This document shows, piece by piece, positions 12,501-23,235 of a DNA stretch of 64,000 nucleotides. Each line of letters begins with the position of its first letter. The first letter of the stretch is position 1. Position numbers and translations under genes: made by a program. Source of the stretch: Salticus scenicus (lineage: Eukaryota > Arthropoda > Arachnida > Araneae > Salticidae); the NCBI GenBank assembly GCA_963930645.1, contig OZ005650.1, positions 230,164,188-230,228,187 of the forward strand. The letters are read 5' to 3'. Under the pieces are notes generated by a model that ran no database searches, had not been told where the DNA came from, and was given only the letters and a program-made list of their open reading frames with translations.

Positions 12501-13642
12501 TAACTTTATGTATAGTGTGAAAGTCCGTCTGTTTGTTCGTTATAGAAATTCCTGAAATTTGGCGGATTCGATAGAAAATTAACGCTTATGTTAGTTATCA
12601 ATTAGAGATAAATGGCGCTATCAAGCAGATGTTTTTCTAATCATGGGTAAAGGAAAAACAAGAGGAGTTAAGCTATGCCGTTTAAAAAGACACTAAGCTC
12701 GAAACTTTATAATCGATATGGAAATTTTCCCTTCAAATTCATATTCACTTATACCATTAAAAAGTTTCTCAAACACCTAAAAAGGGATAAAATGGGGGTA
12801 AAATTTTGAAGACTGGGGATAAAATGAGGTTTTCTGTACAACTTGGAAATCGCTTGACCTAGAGACTTAATATTTGTTGTAAAAAGTTTTCATTTAAAAT
12901 AGAATTCCCTACGCTATTAAAATGTTACCGAACACCTCCAAGGGTGATTAATATGACTCTGAAAAAAGGTGTAGTGTACAACTAAAAACCGTTTGACCTA
13001 GAAACTTGATGTTTAGTATGGAAATTCTTTGTTTAGATTCATATTTACTGGCTATTAAAAAGTTAATGAACTACTAAAAAATGAAGAAATGGTGGTTAAA
13101 AGAAAAGAAACGAGCACAATTTGGAAATTGTTTGAGCTAGAAAGATTATATTTGTAATTAAAATTACATATTCTAGTTCCTATTATTCACTACGCTATAA
13201 AAAAGTTGTTCAATTCCTATAATAGAGTAAAATAGTATGAAAACAGAGAGTTGCGCAGTACAATTTGAAAACGACCTGAGCTAAAAATAAGACGTTTGGT
13301 ACAAAAATTAACTTATTTTCATATTTACTGTATCGAAAAATAAAAAGGGGAGCGGCAACTTTTTTTTTTTTTAAATGGGTGAAATGGGAGTAAGAAATGA
13401 GTATGTCTCGTAGAATTTGGAAATCGTTTGAGCTATAAATTTTATATTTGTAATAAAAATAACCCATTGTAGTTCCTCTTGTTTTCTACGCTATTAAAAA
13501 GTTGTTCATTTCTTATAAGAGAAAGAAATGGAGTAAAAAAAAAAAAAAAAAAAAAGAGGTTTGCGCTGTGTAATTTGAAAACGATTTGATCTAAAAACAA
13601 GATATTTAATTTTAAAATCATTTAATTTCATATTTACTGCAC

Positions 13643-13687
<45 letters not shown>

Positions 13688-13770
13688 GCATTTTTTTTAA
13701 GGATGGGAGTAAAAAGACATGAACTGTTGTAGAATTTGAAAATCGTTTGAACTTTTCCTATTTATTGCAT
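12500..13770. repeat. Diverged ~140 bp tandem array A
   Basis: About seven or eight diverged units start near 12690, 12838, 12973, 13116, 13259, 13413, 13569 and 13729. Each begins with AATTTGGAAATCGTTTGA-like text, then a TTTGGTA-like motif and a CTATTAAAAAGTT-like block. Unit length is 135-160 bp, inflated in places by A/T homopolymers (13540-13555, 13647-13683). Alternate units look more alike than neighbours, suggesting a higher-order dimer. A Helitron-5'-like stretch (GTCCGTCTGTTTGTTCG near 12523) precedes the array. Confidence 0.75.
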
Positions 13771-13799
13771 TTATATATATATATATATATTGAATTAAA

Positions 13800-14065
13800 G
13801 TTTTGCTGCTATTACAAACATATTTACAGAAATTATAAAATTAACGATATCATGACTGCAGTTTTGCTAGTTAGTTCCGTATGAATAATTTTCGATATGT
13901 TTCCTATCATAACTTTTTACTAAAGTACCAAATGATTAAAACCTTAAATTTATTTTAAAATGTTACGTCAGCATGCTGTCATATTAGACTATCGAAAGAC
14001 TTCGATATGCTCGTAGTAGTACCCTAAGAGAACTAGGTATTTTAGCTATTAATAATAATAACAAA
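13800..14065 (+). repeat. Dispersed repeat, copy 1
   Basis: This diverged ~260 bp segment recurs in the same orientation at about 22590-22780. Shared features are an AAATGTTACGTCAGCATG-like block, a GTCACATTAG-like block and AGTAGTACCCT-like text. Its class is unknown and there is no coding potential. Confidence 0.5.
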
Positions 14066-15317
14066 TTATGTCAATGTGTTTTGATTACAAACAATAAAAA
14101 AACTTCTATTATCGTCTTTTAATGAAATATATTCAACTACAAATTTATGTTGTTTAATATGATGGGATAAAACATATATATATATACACCTCTAATACAT
14201 ATAAAAAAAGAAACATTCTGAGGTGTTTTTTTTTGTTTTTTTTTCTTTAAACATCCGTGTAAATTTCACATTCTTTAATTAATTTAATTTCCTTTTTCTT
14301 TATTGCAACTAATTTTATTCTTTAAAAAGAATACAAGATGCATAAAAATATTCTTAAGTAGATTATATTCTCCAAATTTCATAGAATACTCCAGAACAAA
14401 ACTGTCCCCACTAAGAAATAAATACATTTTTTAAGGTGAATATTCAACAGACGAAGTAATATTTTTTTTTTCACCGAAAATATACGAATAGAATGCTTGA
14501 AAATGTAATTTGCTTTCCTTTTAAAATATATAACACATTCAAATGTTTATCTTTATATTTCAGTTTCAAGAGAAATATTCAGACTCGGTGTAAACCCTGC
14601 AAATATGAACATTTTAAACTTTTTTTTGTGGAACATAAAACGTTAAGGCATTGTTACGAAACATATCCCTGAGCAGTTTTAAAATTTTTAACGTAGACGG
14701 AATAGGTGATAAGCTTTAAATTTTTGCTTTTGAAGAAAACTGCGATTTTATTTTTAAAAATTCTTTCGTAAAACACTCTACGATACATGGTTACATAGAA
14801 ATTTTAAAAGCATTTTCTTTAAAATTTGATCCTTTAAAAACTTCAGCATGTGTTATCTAATGCTACAATACCCCTTACGCAACAAAAAGCATAATGTTGA
14901 AAAATTTTAATGTTAAGCGCCAAATTGTAGAAAAAAATAGAGAAAGAAGAAAAAGGCAAAAAGAAAAAAAAAAAAAATAAATAAATAAATAAAAATAAAG
15001 CTTTAGTATAAGACTGCTTTGGCGAAATTTGAAATTTGGCACCGAAGTAACTTGGACGTTTCTCGCAAAGGTCTGTACTAGCACAATTATGATATCCGCA
15101 TTTCAATTTATTAGAAACAATTTACAACAAAAAAGTTACTAATATGCCAACGGCCTCCTTAAATTACTAACTCAAATTCAAACTTAATTATCTTGTTCCT
15201 TTTTTTTTTTTTATTTCATTTTGCACGCGCGCTGTTTATTTCCTAATTCAAAATTATAAAAAAAAAATTAATAGTGTTTGTTTTGATTATTAATTTTCTT
15301 TTCTTTTCTTTTTCTTC

Positions 15318-15349
<32 letters not shown>

Positions 15350-16970
15350 TTTGAAATTCTGGCAAAAGTAGAATTTAGTTTAGGACGGACAACTATTGGT
15401 TATTTATTTATTTATTTATTTTTTATTATAAAATTGCTTTCAAATTATTCAATTATATTTTCGATAAATTTTAGATTTCGATAAATGTCCAACTGTCGTA
15501 AATCTGGTATAGTAAAAACCCGCAGATTGAGACTAATAGTCCTCAGTCCTAAAAAACTAAGTTATTGTGGACAGCACAAAGCCACTTCTATATCATTCTG
15601 TATATCAACACCTAATAATTTCTCTACTCTAAAAAAAAAAAAAAAAAAAAAAAAAACTAGTATGTTGTGGCCACCACAAGACTTTCTTCTATATTTTCCT
15701 GTATAAATTCAATAAGTGAAAATAATTTATTAAAACTATTATTTATAAAAATTACCTAACATGATGAATGCAAATGATCTTCATCATAGAGAAAAATAAT
15801 ACTAAATATCCAAAGAAAAACAGTTTTATTGTCTATAAATAACATTTTAAAAAATGCCTTTTTAAAGTCCTCGCTAAATGCATGTTCTTCTCGTAATAAA
15901 ATGATTTATAAAACAGCTCGTTAATCTTGCTGTCTCGTTAAATTGAAAAAAAGAAATTCTACTATATATAATTCCAGAGATCAGAAAATTTCCCCTATTT
16001 GAAAACAATACACTTTGAATATAATAAATCAGAGAAAACTATTTTATTTTAATTAAATATTTAAAAAATATTCATGCTTATTAACCTATAACTTTGAAAC
16101 ATTTTCCGTACTACAATGTAGAAATGTTACTAAAAGTTAACTGCTTCTTTTATTATTATTATTATTACTACTGTTTCTACTATTTGTTAATCAACATTTA
16201 TTCAAATTATTTTTTATTGTGAAATTGGATGTTATGGATTTTAAAACAGCTTATTGTTAGGTTTTCATTCGCATAAAAGTATTGAGAACACCTTTCAGTA
16301 ACTTTTAAATTCTTATACAATGCACAAAAATAGTATTTTTCACAAATTATATATTTATGCAACTTTATTTTATTTATTTATTTATTCAAAATTGTAAATT
16401 TATTTATTTATTCTAAGTAGTATACTATAAAGTGCCATTTGCATAAATATGCTTCGTTAGAATATATTTCTCTAAAAAGAAAACAGGTATGGGTGAAGAT
16501 CGAAATTTACTTTTGTTTGAATATTTGACTGCAAAGAAGTTGAAATGACAATATTTTTATAAACAGAGATGCGTATTGGATTTTAAGCTATATATGTTTA
16601 TAAAAACGAATTTGGTTATGTAGATACAGCGCACCAAACTATAATATGAAATTCAAATATATCACAAATACTTTAAAACTTAAGCTAGAAAATCCAGATA
16701 AAAATATTTGCGAAATAAGTATCTTAAAATTATATTTTTGTGCAAGAACATAAATCTATTTGGAAAGTACTTTACAAAATAGGATCTTTTAGGATATCTC
16801 CAAAATAAATTTTTTAGATGATACTCGTATATTCTGAAGTTTAAATAATGTAAAATATACAAATATCATATTTGCATGCGCCCATTTTTTATGGAACGTG
16901 TAACAAAAAGGAATTTTCATTGTAAAAGTCTTTTTCTTGTCTGTCATGTGGTCATTTCCAATAATCCCTC
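14066..16970. other. AT-rich non-coding stretch with homopolymers
   Basis: About 2.9 kb. A copy of the TTTGGCGAAATTTGAAATTT motif seen in the Helitron-like bodies lies near 15020, with A tracts at 15319-15345 and 15631-15655 and TTAT-type repeats. Short frames here are driven by homopolymers. No gene recognised. Confidence 0.5.
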
Positions 16971-16971
16971 A

Positions 16972-17180
16972 TACAAACAGTCGACAGCAAAATTATTGAA
17001 GCACATAACCACGCTTTTTTTTTTTTTTTTTTTTTTTTTTTAATCATCAACATACTTTTTTTTTTACAAACAGCATAAAACTAATATTACGACTCGATAA
17101 ATATTTACTTACAGTATTAGGTGAACATCTTTTAAATACGAATTATTGCTAGCACCTCAATAATTTTGCTGCCGACTGTA
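16972..17180. mobile_element. Mariner-type MITE with ~27 bp TIRs
   Basis: Left CAGTCGACAGCAAAATTATT (from 16978) pairs with the right end reading inward CAGTCGGCAGCAAAATTATT (ending 17178, flanked by TA). The ~200 bp interior holds a long T tract (17017-17041) and no coding sequence. The CAGTCG terminus with TA flanks suggests the Tc1/mariner superfamily. The left TA is offset by four bases (CAAA), so the exact left end is uncertain. It shares CAGTCGG termini with the element at 38432. Confidence 0.75.
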
Positions 17181-17985
17181 TATATATATTTAAAAAAGGT
17201 ATAAAATCACTTTTAAAACACGTATATAAAATTTTTTTATTAAAATTAAACGCAAAGCTTTTCACTTATATTAAAATAGCATCTTCAGGTGTTGTTAATT
17301 AACAGCAGTGTAGACAGCATTATATACTGGAGAAGTTCAATACAGTTACAGTTAAAAAATTAGTCTTGTAAAAATCACGAGTCATTTAAGATCACTTGGC
17401 GTCAAACTAGGGTTATACAGCAAGTCCTGTAGAAAACGTTGACGTTGACACATAAAAAGTTTTCAGCACAACGGAGCTATCTTGTAGTGTAGCCACGTAC
17501 TTTTAGAAAAAGAAGGTTCCGTTGTGCTCAAAACGCAAAGTTGCGAGGTTGTCGATTTGGATCTTTGGTTTTTACTCTGATTACTAAAGCACTCTACGAA
17601 ACATATATAGAAGTTGCGAATTTAAAAGAAAGCTTCGGATTTTGCGATAATTAACAAATAAATTAGTTTCAGTGTAAGTTTTTAAAAACAGGGTTGAGTG
17701 TAAAATGTAAATTAGTTAAGGTATAAAAGGAATGTTGAAATAGGCGTTTCTTACGTCGTTCTAGTGTGGTTCAGCCGGATCGCTGACTTAATCCGCAGGC
17801 TGTAGTTAGTCAAGGTCTCTTTGCCCTGCAAGTTATTGGAGCGAAAGTATCTAATGGAATACATTGGGAGTTAATCGAGATTGTAGCCAGTTACGTCATA
17901 TGGGTAATATAGTTAAAATTAATGTACTATAGTGAAATTATCATATCATAAATTTTTATTAAGTTTTTGACAGTATCTTTTTTAT
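17181..17985. other. Non-coding stretch with short inverted repeat
   Basis: A short inverted repeat, TTTTCAGCACAACGGA near 17459 and TCCGTTGTGCTCAAAA near 17518, could form a ~45-base-loop hairpin. Around 17755-17900 the sequence is less AT-rich than its surroundings, but I find no coding match. Confidence 0.4.
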
Positions 17986-18182
17986 TTACGTGAGGAGGGC
18001 AGAATATTTTATATTTCGTAAGTCATTAAGAAAATAGTCCCGTTCCTTTCCTTCCCCTCCGTGAAGGATAAAAAATGTGATGGCATGTCTCCGGAACACC
18101 CCTAGAGGTGTGTCATAGACCGTCGCCAATTGCACATTACGCAGCTCTAGTACGATGTTAAACCCAACCAACCAACCCATTT
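17986..18182 (-). repeat. GC-richer dispersed repeat (SINE-like)
   Basis: About 195 bp of balanced composition in AT-rich DNA. On the minus strand it starts GGGTTGGTTGGTTGGG and contains GGTTTAACATCGTACTAGAG. I associate such text with a repeat frequent in arthropod genomes but cannot name the family. The minus-strand open frame is probably incidental. A- and B-boxes are not clear. Confidence 0.45.
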
Positions 18183-19110
18183 CTCCCTTTAATTGAGAGT
18201 TTCAATTAAAATACATTAAGTTTTAATATTGTGTTTTGAAATTTATTTATACATACCACTACATCAAAAATAGAGAGTTCAGGGCGCTGGTCTTTACAAA
18301 GAAACGCACCTAAACTCGTGGCTTTCACTTGCTTAATTATTATAGGTATGTTATTAAATTAACAAAATATTATTATATTCATCATAATGATTAATTAATC
18401 ATAATATGCTAACCACGATGCTATTATATTATGAATTAATAATACGTTGTTACAAAATGATAGTATATTACCCTCGAACTTTGGCTCTGTTTTTTCACAC
18501 GTCATAAGGTCATATTTTCTCTTCCTTGATTTATTAGAAGATACTGTTTCTACAAACCTCTTAATAGTCGAAGGAATACGGAATTCAATTATTAGAACTT
18601 TTGTGTGCACACAGAAAGAGCAGTCACAGGCAATAAAAACACGATAACAATAACCTAATGGACAAGTGAGCTGCTAAAGTGGGGTAAAGCAGAAACGCAA
18701 TCTAGCGGATATGGAGGTGGCTGATTTTGAAAACCAACTACCTTAGAATATGACCAGTTTTACAGATCATCATGCGTTGGGCTGTCTGGTTGTGAGGATT
18801 AAGGTCGATTGCCAGATCTAGGGCCCTAGGCCGCGCAGCTCATTATGATTTTCAAACGTATATAACGCAGCGATTTACCCTTTTTGGAATTGTTTATTCT
18901 TTCCAGATGGTGGAAACGTTTACTTAGAACTGAAAAAAAATGAAAAAAACGCATTTTCTAATTTCATGGAGTTGGTCGGTTTTGCAATTAGGCGACACAA
19001 TTGTATTTATCCAAATTATTAACATTTAACAAAATTTACTATTTATATCAGAACCATATGATGAATTTCATTTTTAAAAAGTGATCATTATAGACACACT
19101 ATAGCCTTTA
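18183..19110. other. Intergenic DNA, partly less AT-rich
   Basis: Around 18650-18860 the base composition is more even and looks unique. Both strands have stops and no family is recognisable. Confidence 0.35.
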
Positions 19111-19858
19111 TACAGGGTGATCAGTTTAAAAGAGTGCCCGTTAGTTTTCTTATTACCCTTAAATCTGTCGTATGTGGCAACTATTCTAACACTGAAGTAT
19201 AATTGTTTGAACCTTGTTTAAGTGTGGGAGACAATTTCCAACACTGTTGAACTGTTGCAACTTTATTTGTGGGGTAAAACAGAAATGGAGACGCACAATG
19301 GTACCTAATCCCGTGATAATTTTATTTCTGAGAAACATAATTTAATTCAATTTATTTTACATTATCATTCCTACCCCATTAGATTTTTTTTTTTTTTTTT
19401 TTTTTTTTTGCGGGGTTATCTCAAAGATAGGTTTTTCCAGAGATGTCCTGCAAACATCGACGAATTAAAACAAATCATAACTGAAGAAATCTCGTCAATA
19501 ACACCAAAAATACTGCGAATTGTGTCAAAGAACTTGGTTCGACGTGTTCATGTTTGCATTCAAAAAGGTGGCGAATATTTTCAACATTTTCTGTAAGAAA
19601 TGATAATGTAAAAAATTTTGAATTGAATTATGTTTTTCAAAAATAAAATTATCACAGGATTAAGTAACATTGTGTGTCTCTACTTCTGTTTTACCTCACA
19701 AATAAAGTTGTAGCAGTTCAACAGTGTTGGAAATTCTGTCCGACACTTAAACAAGGTTGAAACAATTATATTTCAGTGTTAGAATAGTTGCCACATCTAT
19801 CAGATTTAAGGATAATAAGAAAAACCAATGGATACTCTTTTAAATTGATCACCCTGTA
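19111..19858. mobile_element. Foldback mariner-type element with transposase remnant
   Basis: TA-flanked ends read inward CAGGGTGATCAGTTTAAAAG (left, from 19113) and CAGGGTGATCAATTTAAAAG (right, ending 19856). The inverted similarity extends about 270 bp into each arm (19111-19385 and 19590-19858). The unique centre holds a T tract and an open transposase C-terminal fragment. This is a non-autonomous derivative with greatly enlarged inverted repeats, related by terminal sequence to the element at 25469. Confidence 0.85.
19408..19596 (+). pseudogene. Transposase C-terminal fragment (Tc1/mariner superfamily)
   Basis: A 62-codon open frame begins RGYLKDRFF, continues with IDELKQIITEEISSI, and ends near VCIQKGGEYFQH. 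The pattern GYLKDRVY - ELK--I--EI--I - C---GGH is the extreme C-terminus of IS630/Tc1/mariner-group transposases, just after the last catalytic residue. The first Met is not a true start; it follows a T tract. The catalytic domain has been removed by the foldback rearrangement. Confidence 0.75.
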
Positions 19859-20250
19859 AATCTGAATTATCTGAGTAGCAATGTAAATGAATTATGAAAA
19901 TTTTTTATACCGTATTATACATGAAAAATATATGATTATTCATATAAAAAGCATATGCTATTTTAATTTTGTTTAGAGCAGTCTGTCAATGTTAAACCGT
20001 ATCTACTAGAAATTTAATCCAAAAACGCGATGTATTTGAATTTTTTCATTAGTAGTATGTTCCTGTACAAAAACCGATTGTTCGACTTCAATAAAAAGCC
20101 TCAAGTTATATCCCCATAGGATGGAAATTTAGCATACCAAATTTGGACCTTCCTTCTTGTGCTAAATTAAATCTGCTGAGGAGAGACTCTCACGCAGACA
20201 GACACAAAAAACAACCGTTTAAAACTTAATTCCATGAGTCAAGGAACCTC
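19859..20250. other. AT-rich spacer
   Basis: No coding frame, paired termini or RNA gene recognised. Confidence 0.4.
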
Positions 20251-20317
20251 AAAACATCTAAATATTGTAAAAACTCAATTTCAAAAATTTGACCTTCAAA
20301 TAAATAAAATAAATGGA

Positions 20318-20344
<27 letters not shown>
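20318..20344. repeat. (TA)n microsatellite
   Basis: About 13 TA units next to the Penelope-like fragment. Confidence 0.95.
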
Positions 20345-20348
<4 letters not shown>

Positions 20349-20379
20349 AAATAATTAAAGCCAGATGAAAAATTAATCC

Positions 20380-20460
20380 CAAAACACATGAGGGCCTTCA
20401 TCAGGGGAGCTCCCCCATGTAGGGAAAGGAAAATGAGAAGTTTCTGACAAAACGCTGGTA
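20380..20460 (-). repeat. Penelope-like 3' region with hammerhead-like core half
   Basis: On the minus strand, downstream of the reverse transcriptase fragment, is CCTGATGAAGGCCCTCA (about 20389-20405). It resembles the CTGATGA-plus-stem-II half of the hammerhead motifs at 41.06 and 54.34 kb. The expected 3' half (CGAAAC) is not recognisable; TTTTGGGATTAATT stands in its place. A (TA)n tract follows at 20318-20344. It is probably a degenerate Penelope-like end, not an active ribozyme. Confidence 0.4.
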
Positions 20461-20706
20461 ATTTAACCAAATAACACGTTTATAGCCCCCAATTTTTCAC
20501 AGATGGAAGCAAGAACCTACAGCAAACGAATTTTAATTAATAAAAAGCAATTAAATTCAGAAATCAAGTACAAAATATAACACATCAATATAAAATACAA
20601 GAATATATAAATACATACCAGGAAAAACTCGAATAATCATTAGAATATGGAAAATTGAAAACCACCCCCATTATAAACATTGAGCCCGCTTCAGCTAGTG
20701 CTTCAG

Positions 20707-21177
20707 CTAGTAGGACCACTTACTAGCACTTAAATGCCGCTCAAAATGGAACAACAAACCGTAAGTGGAATTGTCATCAAGAATACTGAAATGTTTATTG
20801 ATTACAAAAACAGGATAGCGGTTAACAGTTAGTATGTTTTTAAGATTTTTCAAAGCCAGATTCAGGTCTAAATTTTTATTGCAAATCATTTTAATTCTGT
20901 TTATTTGGGTGAACATAATATTTTTTAAAACTTTAAGACTAATACAGGAGAACCAATTTGTTAAATTACAAAGTTTAAAGTTAAAATCTTGCCTTTTACC
21001 ATAAATCCCAATAAACCAGTTATTATCTATTTTTTTAATTTTTAAATCCAGGAAAGAAGTTTGGACCTCAGAGTCAGTACGGTTAAAGACAAGATCGGAG
21101 GAATAGATTTCAGCTGCATATTTCGCAAAATCAACACAGTTTATTGCTATTACGTCATCAATATACCTATAAAAGTT
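20707..21177 (-). pseudogene. Penelope-like reverse transcriptase fragment
   Basis: A continuous 157-codon minus-strand frame begins NFYRYIDDV, the catalytic YxDD motif of reverse transcriptase palm motif C. It continues with EIYSSDLVF, FLDLKI (motif E-like), IYGKRQDFNF and QINRIKMIC. The R-YIDD arrangement with FLDLKI and the Q-NRI--IC thumb motif is what I associate with Penelope-like elements. Everything upstream (fingers and motifs A-B) is missing; the frame ends near a (TA)n tract at 21217. No GIY-YIG endonuclease follows within the ~300 bp downstream. This is a 5'-truncated insertion, as is typical of retroelements. Confidence 0.8.
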
Positions 21178-21211
21178 AATATCTTTGAATTAATATCTTT
21201 GAATTAATAAT

Positions 21212-21216
<5 letters not shown>

Positions 21217-21250
<34 letters not shown>
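21217..21250. repeat. (TA)n microsatellite
   Basis: About 17 TA units. Confidence 0.95.
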
Positions 21251-21253
<3 letters not shown>

Positions 21254-21329
21254 ATGTATGTATTTATAAACCCTTCTTTTTAATTACCACGGTAGAGGGA
21301 TGAAAGTTTGTATAAATACGCAACGAAAT

Positions 21330-21640
21330 GTACAATATTAAGTAGGTTAAAATTTCTCAAAAACTCTTAAAAATAAATATTTTATTTTTTTGAAAATTTT
21401 TAATATGCTCCAATCTATTTAATTTTAAACCTTTTCCTCGATTTTAGATTATTATAGTCTTTCAACAGATTCTAAACAAATTTGGGTATAACTTCGTAGA
21501 TTTATTGATAAGTTTTATTTATTTTTTAATTATTTATATATATATTTGGTGATAAAACGTCACTTGAGATTTCAGCATTTAAGTATAAAGATATTAAAAA
21601 AATAATAATACCTTTTCAATTGATTCGCAAACTGTCAGCT
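21330..21640. repeat. Old dispersed AT-rich repeat, copy 1
   Basis: Diverged similarity to 39890-40700, 47020-47460 and 47540-47900. Common blocks are AAATTTCTCAAAAA-like, ATTATTATAGTTTAA-like and TTTGAGTATTAATTTG-like text, then a GCATTTAAGTATAAA-like stretch. Because the sequence is AT-rich, this grouping is tentative. Confidence 0.35.
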
Positions 21641-21847
21641 AAATAAATATGTTTACAGCATATTGATAAACTGTAATAATATAAAATTGTGGAAAAAATT
21701 TAATTACCAGGTACCATGGAGCATTAATTTTTTGTCCTAAAAGTTTAAAATATTTTATTTTACTTGAACTGTTTTCCTAGAAATTTTAAAGCACTTAATA
21801 TTGATACATTTTTATGCATATGCAAACTTTCACAAAATCTATATATG

Positions 21848-21849
<2 letters not shown>

Positions 21850-21882
<33 letters not shown>
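21850..21882. repeat. (TA)n microsatellite
   Basis: About 16 TA units. Confidence 0.95.
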
Positions 21883-21883
<1 letters not shown>

Positions 21884-23235
21884 CACTCACTATCTCTTTA
21901 TGAAAATAATAAGAGCTAATCTGTTATTAAAATTTAGAAATAATTTGCAGAAAGGTGAGAGTGTGTTGCTACTATTTTTTTTCTTATATAAATATGTAGT
22001 AAATAAATTCTTCTCCCGATAAAATGATTAATGCTTACCTCAATAAAACACTCATAATCCTAAAACTGCATTATATATCGCATCATAGCATATGTCAAAA
22101 TAATTAATTTATCATATAACTCGTTTATTGATCATTCCTTCTATTTACATGACATATATGTCACCTGCTGAAAAAATGCTTTACTAGCGGACACAGATGA
22201 AAGACAAAATACTAAAATAAAAAAAAGTCTCTTAGTTCGGTGTCAGGAATTTCTCTTACATAATTCCTTAGAGAATTATTTTATCTTTCGGTGAACTACA
22301 GAAGAGAAAACTTTTAAATACTCAATTTAATTTATAATATTACTAAATATTGTCATATGTGAATGGTACATAATATTATCTAGTTAAATATATATATATA
22401 TATAGGTTAAAAAAAATTCTGCTATTTTTTTCATATTTCTACAAACATCTTAAAACTCTTTTATTTTCTTATAGTAATAAAGCTATAGTTTGCAATAAGG
22501 TGATTTTATACCCTAAAAAAATTGAATCTAGGCCACGAAAAAAAATTTAATCCTAAAAATTTTACTACTAAAATTTTCTTTCACTCACTAATTCCACATT
22601 GAAATTGTTTGATACTTTTACTATCGTAGGTATTTTATCATGTACAATGTACTAGAAACTTAAACTTATTTCAAAATGTACATTAACATGGTGTCACATT
22701 TAGCCATTGAAAGTATTCGATGCATCAGTAATAGTACCCTGAGTATGTTTTGAAATACATAACAAAAGCTTTGTTAAGCATTTTCATAGGTTATGAGTAT
22801 ATATATTTTTTCAATTTATAACTGGATATGTATAAATATCTTATGAATGTTTGGCAGATTTGAAAGAAATTCAACACTTTTCATATTTAATAATATGTAC
22901 CTGTTTATTATTGGAAAAAAGCTATAATCTTTAGGCAATAGATTTGCATAGGTAATATCATGGGCATCTCAAAGAAAAGCATGCTGAAAAAATACTCTCA
23001 TTTGTAAGAAAAAAAATAAATATAATAAATTAAAAATAAATGCATTAAATTAAGTATAAGTAAATTCATTAAAAAACAAAAAAATGTAGCTAGTGTACAG
23101 GATATTTCAATCGCTCGTTTAGGTTTTATACGCCCTCCGAGTGGTAACTGAACGAACAGAACTTCTAATTATTTTGGACAAATTTAGTTTATTAAGTAAA
23201 CTACATTATAATTGAATTAAACGCTCATTATAAAA
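21883..23235. other. AT-rich stretch including dispersed repeat copy 2
   Basis: The segment 22590-22780 is a diverged direct copy of 13800-14065. A short (TA)n lies at 22388-22405. No coding frame is credible. Confidence 0.45.

Noticed and set aside
13506..13691. Open frame with poly-Phe translation
   Set aside because: Created by long A tracts within tandem array A; no protein-like composition.
12838..13728. CRISPR-like or other prokaryotic direct-repeat array
   Set aside because: Units are diverged, contiguous and without spacers, in an evidently eukaryotic window.
14843..15106. Overlapping minus-strand frames of 69-87 codons
   Set aside because: Low-complexity Leu/Phe stretch from an A-rich tract plus a Helitron-body motif; no domain.
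17986..18180. Minus-strand frame of 64 codons with balanced composition
   Set aside because: Lies within a GC-richer repeat; no family match from memory, so treated as incidental.
18640..18860. Exon-like less AT-rich patch
   Set aside because: Stops in all frames over short distances and no recognisable motif.
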